The notes beneath the pieces are model-generated. The model saw nothing but the letters and a program-made list of their open reading frames with translations. It did no database searches and had not been told where the DNA came from. DNA of 64,000 bases, taken from the NCBI GenBank assembly GCA_900545345.1, contig UQYQ01000008.1:1-64000 (forward strand), in the 5' to 3' direction. The position numbers and the translations under genes are program-made. How positions within the stretch are numbered: the stretch's first letter is position 1; each line of letters opens with the position of its first letter. This document shows positions 36,469 to 46,278 of this stretch, one piece after another. The stretch comes from an uncultured Ruminococcus sp. Lineage in GTDB: Bacteria; Bacillota; Clostridia; Oscillospirales; Ruminococcaceae.

Positions 36469-37116
36469 ATGTCTGATACCAGGATATTTGACGATATAAG
36501 TGAAGAAGAAATTTCCCGTATGAAGCTTTGCTTCAAGGCCGTCAACAAGAAATATACAGCAGGAGAGACTATAAACAGTATTGAAAATTTAAGCGTTGGA
36601 ATTGTTGTATCGGGATTAATAGAGATAACAAAATTTGATTTTGACGGAAACAGAACTATTCTTGAGTGCATTGCCGAAAACGAAATATTCGGAGACCTGT
36701 TTTTTTCTCAAATTCATGAGGGTGATGTTCAGATAATTTGTTCAGCAGACGCAGAGGTTATGTTTATAGATTATGACCATTTGACAAAACAGTGTCAGAA
36801 TGCTTGTGCTCATCACAGTAAACTGATTCAGAATATGCTTTTTATAGTATCCGAAAAGTCAAAAAAGTTAAGCAACAGGGTAGAAGTTTTGAGCCAAAGA
36901 ACACTCAGAAAAAAGCTTATTACATATTTTAATATGCTTTCAAAAGAAACAGGAAAGCGAAATATTGTTCTTCCCTTTTCTCTGAGCAGCTTGTCAGACT
37001 ATCTTTGTGTTGACAGAAGTGCTATGCTCAGGGAAATGAAGAAAATGCGTGAAGAGGGTTTGATAGATTCTCATGCAAAAAAGGTAAATATATTATATGA
37101 TCAGACAATGTTTTGA
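36469..37116 (+). CDS. Crp/Fnr family transcriptional regulator
   Basis: A 215-residue regulator. Residues about 10-120 form the cyclic-nucleotide-type sensor barrel (KKYTAGETINSIENLSVGIVVSGLIEI ... ILECIAENEIFGDLFF). A dimer helix follows, then the winged HTH (about 150-210) with LSSLSDYLCVDRSAMLREMKKMREEGLI, where SLSDYLCVDRSAMLRE is the recognition region. The sensor half contains several Cys (including CQNACAHH), so an Fe-S cluster or redox sensing is possible, but the classical FNR cluster spacing is not seen. The ATG at 36469 is preferred to the GTG at 36451, because GAAAGGTG precedes it at 9 bases. Confidence 0.9.
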   Translation: MSDTRIFDDISEEEISRMKLCFKAVNKKYTAGETINSIENLSVGIVVSGLIEITKFDFDGNRTILECIAENEIFGDLFFSQIHEGDVQIICSADAEVMFIDYDHLTKQCQNACAHHSKLIQNMLFIVSEKSKKLSNRVEVLSQRTLRKKLITYFNMLSKETGKRNIVLPFSLSSLSDYLCVDRSAMLREMKKMREEGLIDSHAKKVNILYDQTMF

Positions 37117-37219
37117 TTAGGATAATATTTGACAATAACAAGATAATAATAAACAATACTTTTTAAAATTTTTAAAGTACAATCTAATTGTAAATTAAAA
37201 TCGGAAAGGATTAAATATT

Positions 37220-37825
37220 ATGACTGAAAAAGAAAAAATGTTATCGGGCGGACTGTATATAGCAAATGATCCTGAGCTTAAAAGGGAATTTAAAATGTCA
37301 AAGGAATTTGTAAGGAAATATAATATAACCACTGAGGAAGAACCTGAACTCCGCTTAGAACTTATAAAAGGTATATTCAAAAGTGTGGGTAAGAACTGTT
37401 ATATTGAACCTCCGTTTCATTGTGATTACGGATGCCACATTTCAGTGGGAGATAATTTCTATGCAAACTATGATGCAATTATTATAGATGTTAATGAAGT
37501 AATAATAGGCGATAATGTTATGTTCGGTCCAAGGGTAAGTATTTATACTGCCGGTCATCCTATAGATGCAGATATAAGAAACGAGCTTTTAGAATACGGC
37601 AAAAAAGTTGAAATAGGAAGCAATGTATGGGTAGGCGGTAACACAGTATTTAATCCGGGAGTAAAGGTAGGAAATAATGTTGTAATAGGTTCGGGTTCGG
37701 TTATTACAAAAGATATTCCGTCTAATGTTGTTGCAGTGGGAAATCCTTGCCGTGTTCTCCGTGAGATAACAGATAAGGACAGAGAATACTGGCAGAAACA
37801 AAAAGATGAATACTATAAAAAATAA
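37220..37825 (+). CDS. Sugar O-acetyltransferase (maltose/galactoside acetyltransferase type)
   Basis: A 201-residue trimeric left-handed beta-helix acetyltransferase. The N-terminal Mac domain (MTEKEKMLSGGLYIANDPELKREF) is followed by hexapeptide repeats (VGDNFYANYDAII, IGDNVMFGPRVSIYT) with the catalytic His in TAGHPIDADIRNE and the C-terminal coil repeats VWVGGNTVFNPGVKVGNNVVIGSGSVITKDIPSNVVAVGNP. It transfers acetyl from acetyl-CoA to a sugar hydroxyl. No sugar operon is adjacent. SD CGGAAAGGA. Confidence 0.9.
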   Translation: MTEKEKMLSGGLYIANDPELKREFKMSKEFVRKYNITTEEEPELRLELIKGIFKSVGKNCYIEPPFHCDYGCHISVGDNFYANYDAIIIDVNEVIIGDNVMFGPRVSIYTAGHPIDADIRNELLEYGKKVEIGSNVWVGGNTVFNPGVKVGNNVVIGSGSVITKDIPSNVVAVGNPCRVLREITDKDREYWQKQKDEYYKK

Positions 37826-37869
37826 AATTTAATTATCGAAGTTTTAAGCTGATAAATTATTAAATCAAT

Positions 37870-37917
37870 AATAAGGCTGTGCATACTGAAATGTGAATGT
37901 ACAGCCTTATTTTTTTG
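37870..37917 (+). terminator. Terminator after the acetyltransferase gene
   Basis: AATAAGGCTGTGCAT and the complement ATGTACAGCCTTATT close around a loop and are followed by a T-run. Confidence 0.85.
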
Positions 37918-37938
37918 CAAAGAATTTTTAAATACTTC

Positions 37939-37969
37939 TTGACAAGATATACTATGTATGATATAGTAT
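37939..37969 (+). promoter_or_regulatory. padR promoter with overlapping PadR-type operator
   Basis: TTGACA (37939-37944), 17 bases, TATAGT (37962-37967). The dyad ATACTAT (37949-37955) / ATAGTAT (37963-37969) overlaps the spacer and the -10 box, as in self-repressing PadR regulators. Confidence 0.7.
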
Positions 37970-37990
37970 TGTGCATAGGGAGGTGTTCGG

Positions 37991-38317
37991 ATGGAGGCAC
38001 AGCTTAAGCACGGACTTTTAGAAGTATGTGTGCTGACATCACTTTATAAAGAGGATTCATATGGATATCGAATTATAAAGGATATAAGTCCTTACATTAA
38101 AATATCAGAGTCAACATTATATCCTATATTAAGACGTTTGGAGTCCGGAAGCTATTTGAGCGTTTATTCAGTCGAGCATAACGGACGGCTGAGAAAGTAT
38201 TATAAAATAACCGATGCAGGAAGAAAGAAAATAGATGATTTTCTGACAAGCTGGGAAGAGGTCATGAATGTTCACAAATATATTGTTACAGAAACAGGGA
38301 GGAATGAAGATGAATAA
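37991..38317 (+). CDS. PadR family transcriptional regulator
   Basis: A 108-residue winged-helix repressor. MEAQLKHGLLEVCVLTSLYKEDSYGYRII is the typical N-terminal helix pair and HTH, and STLYPILRRLESGSYLSV is the recognition and wing region. It opens a three-gene cassette with DUF1700 and DUF4097 proteins, a conserved arrangement in Firmicutes linked to envelope stress. Its own promoter carries a matching dyad. It overlaps the next gene by 8 bases. SD GGGAGG. Confidence 0.93.
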   Translation: MEAQLKHGLLEVCVLTSLYKEDSYGYRIIKDISPYIKISESTLYPILRRLESGSYLSVYSVEHNGRLRKYYKITDAGRKKIDDFLTSWEEVMNVHKYIVTETGRNEDE

Positions 38318-38906
38318 GTCAGAATTTTTGGACTTGCTTGAAAGCAGATTGAAAGGGCTTCCGAACAGTGAAATAAACAAGTCCGTAACTTATTATTCAG
38401 AGGCAATAGACGACCGCATTGAAGACGGTGAAACAGAAGACGAGGCAGTAGCTTCTTTAGGAGAAATCGATGACATTATACAGAATGCTATGTCACAGGC
38501 ATCACTGTCTGGGGTTGTAAAAGAAACAGTTAAGCGGAGATTTAAGGTTAGTGTTCCTGTTATGATTTTGCTTATTCTGGGTTCACCGATATGGCTGTCA
38601 CTCCTTATAGCATTATTTGCGGTTATATTTTCTTTATATGTGGCTGCTGCGTCTGTAATAATCGCTTTATTTGCGGTTGTTATCAGCTTTATCTTAGGCG
38701 GAGTAACGGCAGTTATAGGTTCGCCTTTTGTGATGTTTGAAAACATAAATTCCGCAGTGTTTTTTATAGGTGCGGGACTTATTTTAATAGGTGTTGGAAT
38801 CTTTGCATCTTATGCTTCAGTTGAAGTTACAAAGCTTCTGATTAAGTTCACAAAGTTTGTAATGCTTAAAACGAAAGCATTATTTGTAAGAGCATGTCAA
38901 TTTTAA
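38310..38906 (+). CDS. DUF1700 family membrane protein
   Basis: A 198-residue protein. The N-terminal 70 residues (MNKSEFLDLLESRLKGLPNSEINKSVTYYSEAIDDRIEDGETEDEAVASLG) are the soluble DUF1700 signature, followed by three or more membrane helices (about 78-185). The ATG at 38310 has the SD GGGAGG and overlaps padR by 8 bases, which suggests translational coupling. The function is unknown; in other genomes such proteins are thought to work with the DUF4097 partner. Confidence 0.9.
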   Translation: MNKSEFLDLLESRLKGLPNSEINKSVTYYSEAIDDRIEDGETEDEAVASLGEIDDIIQNAMSQASLSGVVKETVKRRFKVSVPVMILLILGSPIWLSLLIALFAVIFSLYVAAASVIIALFAVVISFILGGVTAVIGSPFVMFENINSAVFFIGAGLILIGVGIFASYASVEVTKLLIKFTKFVMLKTKALFVRACQF

Positions 38907-38933
38907 ATATGAATTCGGAAAGGGATGAATAAT

Positions 38934-39926
38934 ATGAAAAACTGGGTAAAAAAATGGTTTATAGCAGCAGGAGCTATGATTGCTGCCGGTGTAATAATAT
39001 GTGCTGTAATATTCGCCGTAAACGGTTTTGATATTTCTGCTTTTAATACTTCTAAAGAGAGGATTAGAGAAGAAAAGAGCATACAAAGAGGCATGGCTGC
39101 AAATTTATATATTGAAACTTCAAGCAGCGAAGTTATCCTGAAAAAAACAACTGACAGAGATGATATTCATGTTACTTACTATGAAAATGAGGATATCACA
39201 TACGATTTTATTGATACTGACGGAACACTGAAAATAATAGAAAAAGACAATAAAAAATGGTATCAGATGCTTGAAATAAATTTTAGTATTCAGGACACAC
39301 CGCTTATAGTTGAAATCCCTGAGGACAGGTGGGAAGAGATAAATATAAATACTTCAAGCGGTGATATATTAATTGATGAAATTAATTGTCAGGAATTAAA
39401 TACAGAAACATCAAGCGGAGAAATCAACGCAAATAATTTGACAGCAAAAAAAGAAGCGTCATTTGATACCTCCAGCGGGGATATTGATTTGTTTGAAATT
39501 TTATCGGAGAGTATTTCTATTGATACATCAAGCGGTGAAACAAATATATCAGACATAAACAATTCAGCAAATATAAATATTGAATCGTCCAGCGGAGATA
39601 TTTCTATAAAGAATTCAGTGCTTGCAAATCAGCTTACAATAGACACTTCAAGCGGAGAAACAGAGATTTCAAATGTGAGTGCAAACAATATGAACATTGA
39701 GTCATCAAGCGGAGATATTGAGTTTTCACGAGCAGACGCATCGGATTATAAGGTTGACACTTCAAGCGGAGATGTTTTCGGAACAATCAAAGGTGATAAT
39801 AATACGGTTTCGTTTATTACAGAAACCTCAAGCGGAGATGTTTCGGTTCCTAATCCGTCAAAGGGAGAAAAAGCGTTCTCAGCCTCTACATTAAGCGGAG
39901 ATATTAAAATAGCATTTTCAAAATGA
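38934..39926 (+). CDS. DUF4097 (adhesin-like beta-repeat) membrane protein
   Basis: A 330-residue protein with an N-terminal membrane helix (about 8-30) and an exported, repetitive domain. From residue about 140 onward, a short turn reading SSGD or SSGE recurs about ten times every 20 or so residues (TSSGDI, TSSGEI, SSSGDI), as expected of a right-handed beta-helix/beta-solenoid. This is the DUF4097 architecture. The ATG at 38934 is chosen over 38925, which overlaps its own SD. It is the last gene of the PadR cassette. Confidence 0.88.
   Translation: MKNWVKKWFIAAGAMIAAGVIICAVIFAVNGFDISAFNTSKERIREEKSIQRGMAANLYIETSSSEVILKKTTDRDDIHVTYYENEDITYDFIDTDGTLKIIEKDNKKWYQMLEINFSIQDTPLIVEIPEDRWEEININTSSGDILIDEINCQELNTETSSGEINANNLTAKKEASFDTSSGDIDLFEILSESISIDTSSGETNISDINNSANINIESSSGDISIKNSVLANQLTIDTSSGETEISNVSANNMNIESSSGDIEFSRADASDYKVDTSSGDVFGTIKGDNNTVSFITETSSGDVSVPNPSKGEKAFSASTLSGDIKIAFSK
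39352..39905 (+). repeat. In-gene repeats encoding the SSGD turns
   Basis: The codons for (T/S)SSG(D/E) recur about every 60 bases as TCAAGCGGAGA-type words, about ten times. They reflect the beta-solenoid of the DUF4097 protein rather than a mobile repeat. Confidence 0.8.
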
Positions 39927-40012
39927 CTCAAATAAAAGGAGTATGCGTCTTTGTGGAAAGACAGTAAAAAGGCTCCTGTATGTGAATTCTTGGTTTGAGT
40001 GTTATTAAACAC
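39926..40012 (+). other. Multi-hairpin region upstream of rplU
   Basis: Perfect stems nest in 75 bases: ACTCAAA/TTTGAGT (39926-39932 with 39994-40000), AGGAG/CTCCT (39937-39941 with 39973-39977), and GTCTTT-GTGG-AAAGAC (39947-39962). GTGT/ACAC hairpin (39999-40012) follows. No family is recognised. It may be a small RNA or a compound terminator of the PadR cassette. Confidence 0.45.
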
Positions 40013-40036
40013 ATACGCAAATGCAGACAGCAGAGA

Positions 40037-40086
40037 AAGGACCTAATCCGATTTTCAAATCAGCGGATAAATAGCAGGTTCTTTTA
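40037..40086 (+). terminator. Probable terminator upstream of rplU
   Basis: Nested stems GGACCT/AGGTTC and ATCCG/CGGAT lead into TTTTAG. The T-run is short, so termination may be partial. Confidence 0.5.
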
Positions 40087-40147
40087 GCTTTGATTGCGGT
40101 TGATTGTAAACAAAATGTAAATTATTATTTATTAAAAAGAATGTTAT

Positions 40148-40271
40148 TTGACATTAAAATGTATATGTGATAAAATATACAAGCCGCATATTTTCGGTTG
40201 TTTAAAGAAAGTAAATTAAAGTTGCTTCACCGGACATAGCGAGTTCTATAAAAAGGTAGGTGCATTAGAGA
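40148..40271 (+). promoter_or_regulatory. rplU promoter and leader
   Basis: TTGACA (40148-40153), 17 bases, TAAAAT (40171-40176). About 90 bases of leader follow to the rplU start. Autoregulatory L21 leaders are known in Firmicutes; whether this leader matches one was not tested. Confidence 0.65.
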
Positions 40272-40583
40272 ATGTACGCAGTTATTGAAACAGGCGGAAA
40301 GCAATATCAGGTTCGTGAGGGCGAAGTTGTTTTCATTGAAAAGCTTGATGTGAATGCTGATGACGCAGTTACTTTTGACAAGGTTATTGCAGTTAATTCA
40401 GACAACGGCATCAAAGTAGGTGCTCCTTATGTTGACGGGGCAAAGGTTGAAGCTAAGGTTATTAAGAACGGAAAGGCTAAGAAGATTACAGTTTTCACTT
40501 ATAAGCCAAAGAAAGGCTCAAGCAGAAAAATGGGTCACAGACAGCCATACACACAAGTAAGAATTGAATCAATCAAGGCATAA
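40272..40583 (+). CDS. rplU: 50S ribosomal protein L21
   Basis: The 103-residue protein is the normal length. It opens [26 protein letters not shown] and ends [15 protein letters not shown], both diagnostic, with the basic [15 protein letters not shown] segment that contacts 23S rRNA. It begins the conserved rplU-prp-rpmA cluster of Firmicutes; the SD region AAAAAGGTAGG precedes the ATG. Confidence 0.97.
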   Translation: MYAVIETGGKQYQVREGEVVFIEKLDVNADDAVTFDKVIAVNSDNGIKVGAPYVDGAKVEAKVIKNGKAKKITVFTYKPKKGSSRKMGHRQPYTQVRIESIKA

Positions 40584-40587
40584 TTAA

Positions 40588-40905
40588 ATGATTATTGCAA
40601 GGTTTTTTAAAGATTCATGCAACAGGCTTTTAGGCTTTCAGATAAGCGGTCATGCAATGCAGGACGAATACGGGAAGGATATAGCCTGTGCCGGTGTATC
40701 TTCAGCGGTTATGCTGACTTGTAATACTATTACCGAAGCGTTTAAATCGAATGCTAAAGTAAGTGTTGAAGAAAACGAAATTATGCTGAAGCTTGAAGAT
40801 TCAGATGAAAATGCCGAAAAAGTTCTTTTGGGCTTTTTAACACATATGTATTTTTTATCGGATGAATTTTCAGGCAGGATTTTAGTCAAAGTTATTGATA
40901 AATAG
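40588..40905 (+). CDS. prp: Ribosomal-processing cysteine protease Prp
   Basis: It removes the N-terminal extension of ribosomal protein L27, an essential step in those Firmicutes and Fusobacteria that carry the extension. The 105-residue protein has the catalytic His in [12 protein letters not shown] (about 22) and the Cys in CAGVSSAV (about 34). It lies between rplU and rpmA, the position conserved in these phyla, only 4 bases after rplU. Confidence 0.93.
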   Translation: MIIARFFKDSCNRLLGFQISGHAMQDEYGKDIACAGVSSAVMLTCNTITEAFKSNAKVSVEENEIMLKLEDSDENAEKVLLGFLTHMYFLSDEFSGRILVKVIDK

Positions 40906-40955
40906 CTTTGCAAGCTTGCCGGTTTTTAATCGGCGGAAAGGAAAGGTTACCTATT

Positions 40956-41237
40956 ATGATTAGAATTTCAATGCAGTATTTTGCACATAAAAAAGGAATG
41001 GGTTCTACAAAGAACGGCCGTGACTCAGAGTCAAAAAGACTTGGTGCTAAGAGAGCAGACGGACAATTCGTTCTGTCAGGAAACATTTTAGTTCGTCAGA
41101 GAGGAACACACATTCATCCTGGTATGAATGTTGGTCGCGGTAAGGATGATACTTTATTTGCAACAGCTGACGGCGTTGTAAGATTTGAAAGACTTGGAAG
41201 AGATAAGAAGAAAGTTTCAGTTTATCCACAAGCTTAA
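40956..41237 (+). CDS. rpmA: 50S ribosomal protein L27 with cleavable extension
   Basis: The 93-residue protein begins [24 protein letters not shown]. The mature L27 would start after the QYF, at AHKKG, matching the Prp cleavage pattern (usually QFF then A). The core [16 protein letters not shown] is typical. I chose the ATG at 40956; an upstream ATG-like frame to 40908 is not supported by an SD. prp is the gene just before. Confidence 0.97.
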   Translation: MIRISMQYFAHKKGMGSTKNGRDSESKRLGAKRADGQFVLSGNILVRQRGTHIHPGMNVGRGKDDTLFATADGVVRFERLGRDKKKVSVYPQA

Positions 41238-41251
41238 TTTTGAATTTTTAT

Positions 41252-41286
41252 GAAAGCTCTCTTGCATTAGCTTGAGAGCTTTTTAA
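41252..41286 (+). terminator. Terminator after rpmA
   Basis: AAAGCTCTC and GAGAGCTTT form a stem with a 12-base loop, then TTT. It may only partly separate rpmA from obg. Confidence 0.75.
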
Positions 41287-41335
41287 ATTAATAGATTAGA
41301 AACGATGGTTCAAGTTCAATTAAGAGGAGAAATAA

Positions 41336-42613
<1,278 letters not shown>

Positions 42614-42618
42614 GTTTT

Positions 42619-43008
42619 ATGACAGAAAGAGAAGCAAAGCAGTACAGCCCATTGTCACTTGCATTTTTAGGTGATGCAGTGTATGAAAGATTAGTTCGTA
42701 AAAGACTTTTGCTTAGTGCTAATATGCCTGTAGGAAAGCTTCACGAACTGACTATCAAAAAGGTCTGTGCAGAGTTTCAGGCACAGGCGGTTGACAGAAT
42801 TTCAGATATGCTTACAGAATCAGAAGCCGACATTGTCAAGCGTGGAAGAAATGCAAGCGGAATGACAGTTCCTAAGCATGCGAGTGTTGCTGAGTACAGA
42901 AAAGCAACAAGTCTGGAATGTCTTTTCGGGTATTTGGAGCTTATAGGTGATAATGACAGGATAGAAGAGATATTTCAAGCGTGCATTGAGATTGATATGC
43001 AGCTTTAG
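42619..43008 (+). CDS. mrnC: Mini-ribonuclease III
   Basis: It matures 23S rRNA ends in Firmicutes. The 129-residue protein is a bare RNase III catalytic domain without the double-stranded RNA-binding domain: LAFLGDAVYERLVRKRLL (catalytic acids around DAVYE), LHELTIKKVCAEFQA, RGRNASGMTVPKHASVAEYRKATSLECLFGYLEL. It begins 5 bases after obg, so the two are coupled. Confidence 0.93.
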   Translation: MTEREAKQYSPLSLAFLGDAVYERLVRKRLLLSANMPVGKLHELTIKKVCAEFQAQAVDRISDMLTESEADIVKRGRNASGMTVPKHASVAEYRKATSLECLFGYLELIGDNDRIEEIFQACIEIDMQL

Positions 43009-43060
43009 AATATAGAAAGCAATAAAGTTAAAAAATTACTGTGTAAATATTATATAATTA

Positions 43061-43102
43061 AAAACTCTGAACAAAATTCACATTGTTCAGAGCTTTTTTA
43101 GT
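43061..43102. terminator. Terminator between mrnC and the MerR gene
   Basis: AACTCTGAACAA and TTGTTCAGAGCTT pair around a short loop, followed by TTTTT. The two flanking genes converge. Confidence 0.85.
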
Positions 43103-43118
43103 TATATTATTTTTTACT

Positions 43119-43502
43119 TTATTTTTTTATAAGCTTTTCTTCACACTTTTTAATAGATTCATTTTCATAAAGCTCGATTTTATAATCAAGTCGTGATAGA
43201 GTCTGCTGCATATCTTCGATCTTATGACTGAGAATTTCACGCTGTTCTATCAAAAGCTCTTTTCGTGCGGTGATGGTTTTATCACCTTGCCGGAAAAGCT
43301 GAACATACTCAATTAAAACTTCAATAGGCAGTCCTGCACTTCGCATGCACTTTATGAATTCAACCCAGTTGCAGGATTCCTGATTGTAATCCCTGAGACC
43401 GCTTTGATTTCTGGGAACAGGAGGTATAAGACCGATGCGTTCATAATATCTCAGCGTATCGGCAGAAAGCTCATATTTTTTACTCACCTGAGAAATAGTC
43501 AT
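43119..43502 (-). CDS. MerR family transcriptional regulator
   Basis: A 127-residue MerR regulator. The N-terminal winged HTH reads MTISQVSKKYELSADTLRYYERIGLIPPVPRNQSGLRDY, followed by a conserved CNWVEFIKCMRSAGLPIEVLIEY segment and a C-terminal coiled coil (about 80-118). The ATG at 43502 is chosen over a TTG at 43526. It is the last gene of the redox operon that starts at 46185 and probably controls it through the 19-bp-spacer promoter at 46279-46309. Confidence 0.92.
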   Translation of the reverse strand: MTISQVSKKYELSADTLRYYERIGLIPPVPRNQSGLRDYNQESCNWVEFIKCMRSAGLPIEVLIEYVQLFRQGDKTITARKELLIEQREILSHKIEDMQQTLSRLDYKIELYENESIKKCEEKLIKK

Positions 43503-43540
43503 TTTAATTACCAAACCTTTCTGCAAAATCTAAAAAATTA

Positions 43541-44659
43541 TCAGTTGTTTTCAAAGGTTTGTGCAACCTTTTTAAGTTCTTCTATAATTTTTATATGCTG
43601 AGGGCATTGGCGTTCACATTGTCCGCATGCGATACAGTCAGACGCTTTTCCGTTTGTTTTTGCAAGATTTTCATAATAAACGCCTTGAATTGTAAAATCC
43701 TTTTTGATTTCTTGCATTTCGGCATTATAAAGAGCAAAATAATCAGGTATTGCGATATTCTTAGGGCATCCGTCCACACAGTAACGGCAAGCTGTGCATG
43801 GGATTTCGATAGTTGAGTTGATAATATCTTTTACCGTCATGCACAAGTCTTTTTCTTCATCGTTTAATGGTTTGAAATTTTCCATATAGCCTGTGTTATC
43901 AAGAAGCTGTTGAATATTGCTCATACCGCTGAGAACAACCATAACATTATCAAGACTTGCCGCAAATCGAATAGCCCATGACGGAACAGACATCTGAGGT
44001 TCGTTGTCTTTGAAAAGCTTTTCAGCAGTTTTTGGAATTTTTGCCAGTGTACCGCCCTTTACAGGTTCCATTACAATGATTTTTTTGCCGTGCTTGATTG
44101 CTGTTTCATAGCATTTTCTTGACTGTACGCTTTCGTTTTCCCAGTCGAGATAGTTTATTTGAAGCTGAACAAAATCAACCTCAGGGTGCTCGTTAAGAAT
44201 CTCGTCTAAAAGCTTTGCGTTGTCATGATATGAAAAACCGATTTCTTTTACTTTCCCCTCTTTTTTCTTTTGGGAAACAAAGTCGAAGCAATTTAATTTT
44301 TTTGCAATTTCATAATGCTCAACATTCAGGTTGTGAAGTAAGTAATAGTCGAAATATCCTGCACCGGTCTTTTCAAGTTGTTCATTAAAGATTCTCTCTA
44401 AATCCTCTTGATGTTTCAAAAACATAGTAGGTAATTTTGTAGCTATTGTAAAGCTTTCACGAGGATAACGGTCAACAAGAACTTCTTTAATCACATTTTC
44501 ACTTTTAAAGTTGTGGTACATATATGCTGTATCAAAATATGTAAAACCTTTTTCAAGGAAAGTATCAACCATTTTGCAAATCTGTTCCTTGTCAAAACTG
44601 GTTGGGTCATTTTCCTTCAGCGTAGGAAGACGCATAAAACCAAATCCTAATTTTTTCAT
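43541..44659 (-). CDS. Aldo/keto reductase with two C-terminal [4Fe-4S] sites
   Basis: A 372-residue protein: an aldo/keto reductase barrel (about 1-260, with the catalytic [12 protein letters not shown], Lys and His in the usual order, and YLLHN), followed by a ferredoxin-like tail with [12 protein letters not shown] (about 280-291) and [12 protein letters not shown] (about 337-348). Such proteins are usually annotated as predicted oxidoreductases. The start overlaps the DUF1893 gene by the ATGA motif, giving translational coupling. Confidence 0.93.
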   Translation of the reverse strand: MKKLGFGFMRLPTLKENDPTSFDKEQICKMVDTFLEKGFTYFDTAYMYHNFKSENVIKEVLVDRYPRESFTIATKLPTMFLKHQEDLERIFNEQLEKTGAGYFDYYLLHNLNVEHYEIAKKLNCFDFVSQKKKEGKVKEIGFSYHDNAKLLDEILNEHPEVDFVQLQINYLDWENESVQSRKCYETAIKHGKKIIVMEPVKGGTLAKIPKTAEKLFKDNEPQMSVPSWAIRFAASLDNVMVVLSGMSNIQQLLDNTGYMENFKPLNDEEKDLCMTVKDIINSTIEIPCTACRYCVDGCPKNIAIPDYFALYNAEMQEIKKDFTIQGVYYENLAKTNGKASDCIACGQCERQCPQHIKIIEELKKVAQTFENN

Positions 44660-45087
44660 GTCAAAGATTCCTTTCTGAGTTCATTAAGTTTATTTTTAAT
44701 AGCTTCAAAAGCAGACATTTCATCGGTTAAATCCGCAACGGTTTTTTCCATAGGGCAGATTCCATCACCTTTTCTGTTGATTATTTTATCGGTGAGAGTG
44801 TCATAAGAAAAAGCAATATTTCGGTCTGATAAATATTCTGCTGCACTTTTGCTAAGTACCTCTGCATAAACTTCTTTCACTTCGGCGAGAGAAAAAAGCA
44901 TAGCTGCTGCTTTGCCGACAATTTTATCAGCGGCTGAGAAACCCTTCAGGTTAATACCATTTCTTAAAAATTCAACCATAGGGGAAATACCTTTAAGAGT
45001 GCTTGTGTAAATTGTATCGTCTTTGCAGAGCACACAGGTGTACTGACTGTCTTTGAGAAGTTCTTTTGCTTTTTTCAGATTATTCAT
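44656..45087 (-). CDS. DUF1893 family protein
   Basis: A 143-residue protein of the DUF1893 family, a deaminase-like fold of unknown role. Visible segments are [60 protein letters not shown] and the C-terminal CPMEKTV. A catalytic activity on an extended nucleotide or amine is a guess. It overlaps the ECF gene upstream by 8 bases and the reductase downstream by 4. Confidence 0.8.
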   Translation of the reverse strand: MNNLKKAKELLKDSQYTCVLCKDDTIYTSTLKGISPMVEFLRNGINLKGFSAADKIVGKAAAMLFSLAEVKEVYAEVLSKSAAEYLSDRNIAFSYDTLTDKIINRKGDGICPMEKTVADLTDEMSAFEAIKNKLNELRKESLT

Positions 45088-45634
45088 AAAGCTTTTTAAT
45101 GCCTTTCATCTTATCAGCCAGAAGAGGGATAATAGCCCATTGAATTAAAATTCCAAACAATCCTGATGTAATAAAGGCACCGATTGAAGCTATAGTAATT
45201 TGATTATCTGAAAGAATATAAATTGCAAAAATCATGGCTGCAGCACGGGCAATGCGACCTGCTGTTTGAGTGATAATAAGCTTTACAAACGAGTTTAATT
45301 TTGCTTTTGAAAGCAGACCTGATACAAGGCCGTAAACTGCAAGCTCAATTGTTATAAATGGAAGTAAAGCAGATGTCGGCATTCCCGAAATCGCAAAGCT
45401 TAGAACAGGGCTGATTATACCCGCTGTTATACCTGCAATAGGTCCTCCTGTAAATCCCGCAAGAAGCACAGGGATATGCATTGGCAGAAAAGCTGCTCCG
45501 ACTGCCGCACCTGTTCCTGATACTACTCCTATTGCATGAAATATCTGAGGAAGCACAACCGCACATATAATTGATGCTGCGATTAAAATTGTCTTTGCTG
45601 CAATTGTTTTTTTGTTAAGTGTTAATGTGTTCAT
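45080..45634 (-). CDS. ECF transporter substrate-binding (S) component
   Basis: A 184-residue membrane protein with six predicted helices, of the ECF S-component type (AGFTGGPIAGITAGIISPVLSFAISGMPTSALLPF). It would bind a vitamin or metal precursor and use the general EcfAA'T energy module encoded elsewhere. The ligand is unknown; the flavin and Fe-S context of the operon does not decide it. It follows the flavodoxin-like gene by 14 bases. Confidence 0.82.
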   Translation of the reverse strand: MNTLTLNKKTIAAKTILIAASIICAVVLPQIFHAIGVVSGTGAAVGAAFLPMHIPVLLAGFTGGPIAGITAGIISPVLSFAISGMPTSALLPFITIELAVYGLVSGLLSKAKLNSFVKLIITQTAGRIARAAAMIFAIYILSDNQITIASIGAFITSGLFGILIQWAIIPLLADKMKGIKKLYE

Positions 45635-45648
45635 ATCTTATTTCTCCT

Positions 45649-46185
45649 TTACGCATTTTTACCCATTTTATAGGCTTGTTTAATAAATTCAGTTGAGTTG
45701 ACTTCGCCCTTCTGCCATACGCCTGTTGCATAGATTACTCCCTTTTCAATTGGACTTTCAAGGCAATCTTCAGTGAAACCGCGAAGTCCTTCCACTGTTT
45801 TTTCAAGCATTGATTTGTCTGTATCGGCAGCTGTGGTAATGAAATAAAATTCTTTATTGCTGATTTCAGTATATCTTGGCACAGTTCTGTCTATAAGTGT
45901 TTTAAGCTGAGCGTCCATCGTATAAAAATAAACAGGAGTTGCTAAAACTATCACATCAGCTTCAACCATTTTATCGAGGATTTCTTTCATGTCATCCTTT
46001 TGTACACACAGATGGGTGTTGTTGCATGCTCCGCATCCCAAGCAATAACCTATTTTATGTTCGCTGAGCCGAATTTTTTCTGTGTTATGTCCGGCTTCCT
46101 TTGCACCTTTTATAAATTCATCGCAGAGCAAGTCGGAATTTCCGTCCTTTCTCGGACTTGCCGAAATAATAAGTATGTTTTTCAT
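45649..46185 (-). CDS. Flavodoxin-like NAD(P)H-dependent oxidoreductase with Fe-S-like Cys motif
   Basis: A 178-residue protein of the NADPH-dependent FMN reductase/iron-sulfur flavoprotein family. The N-terminal flavin phosphate loop is ISASPRKDGNSDLLCDEF, followed by the Cys motif CLGCGACNNTHLC (about 48-60), LATPVYFYTMDAQLKTLIDR and the Cys in DCLESP. It is the first gene of the five-gene operon (flavoprotein, ECF S, DUF1893, AKR, merR), next to the MerR-type promoter. Confidence 0.88.
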   Translation of the reverse strand: MKNILIISASPRKDGNSDLLCDEFIKGAKEAGHNTEKIRLSEHKIGYCLGCGACNNTHLCVQKDDMKEILDKMVEADVIVLATPVYFYTMDAQLKTLIDRTVPRYTEISNKEFYFITTAADTDKSMLEKTVEGLRGFTEDCLESPIEKGVIYATGVWQKGEVNSTEFIKQAYKMGKNA

Positions 46186-46278
46186 GTTTATAATCTCTCC
46201 TTATGTAGTTTTTTAATTTGTCTGTTCATGCAGGTGATATTTCTTATGTGCATCGCATATTTGCCGTTGACTGTATAT

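Noticed and set aside
39352..39905. CRISPR-like or tandem DNA repeat
   Set aside because: The periodic words lie in one reading frame and encode beta-solenoid turns; the spacing and sequence vary as in a protein repeat.
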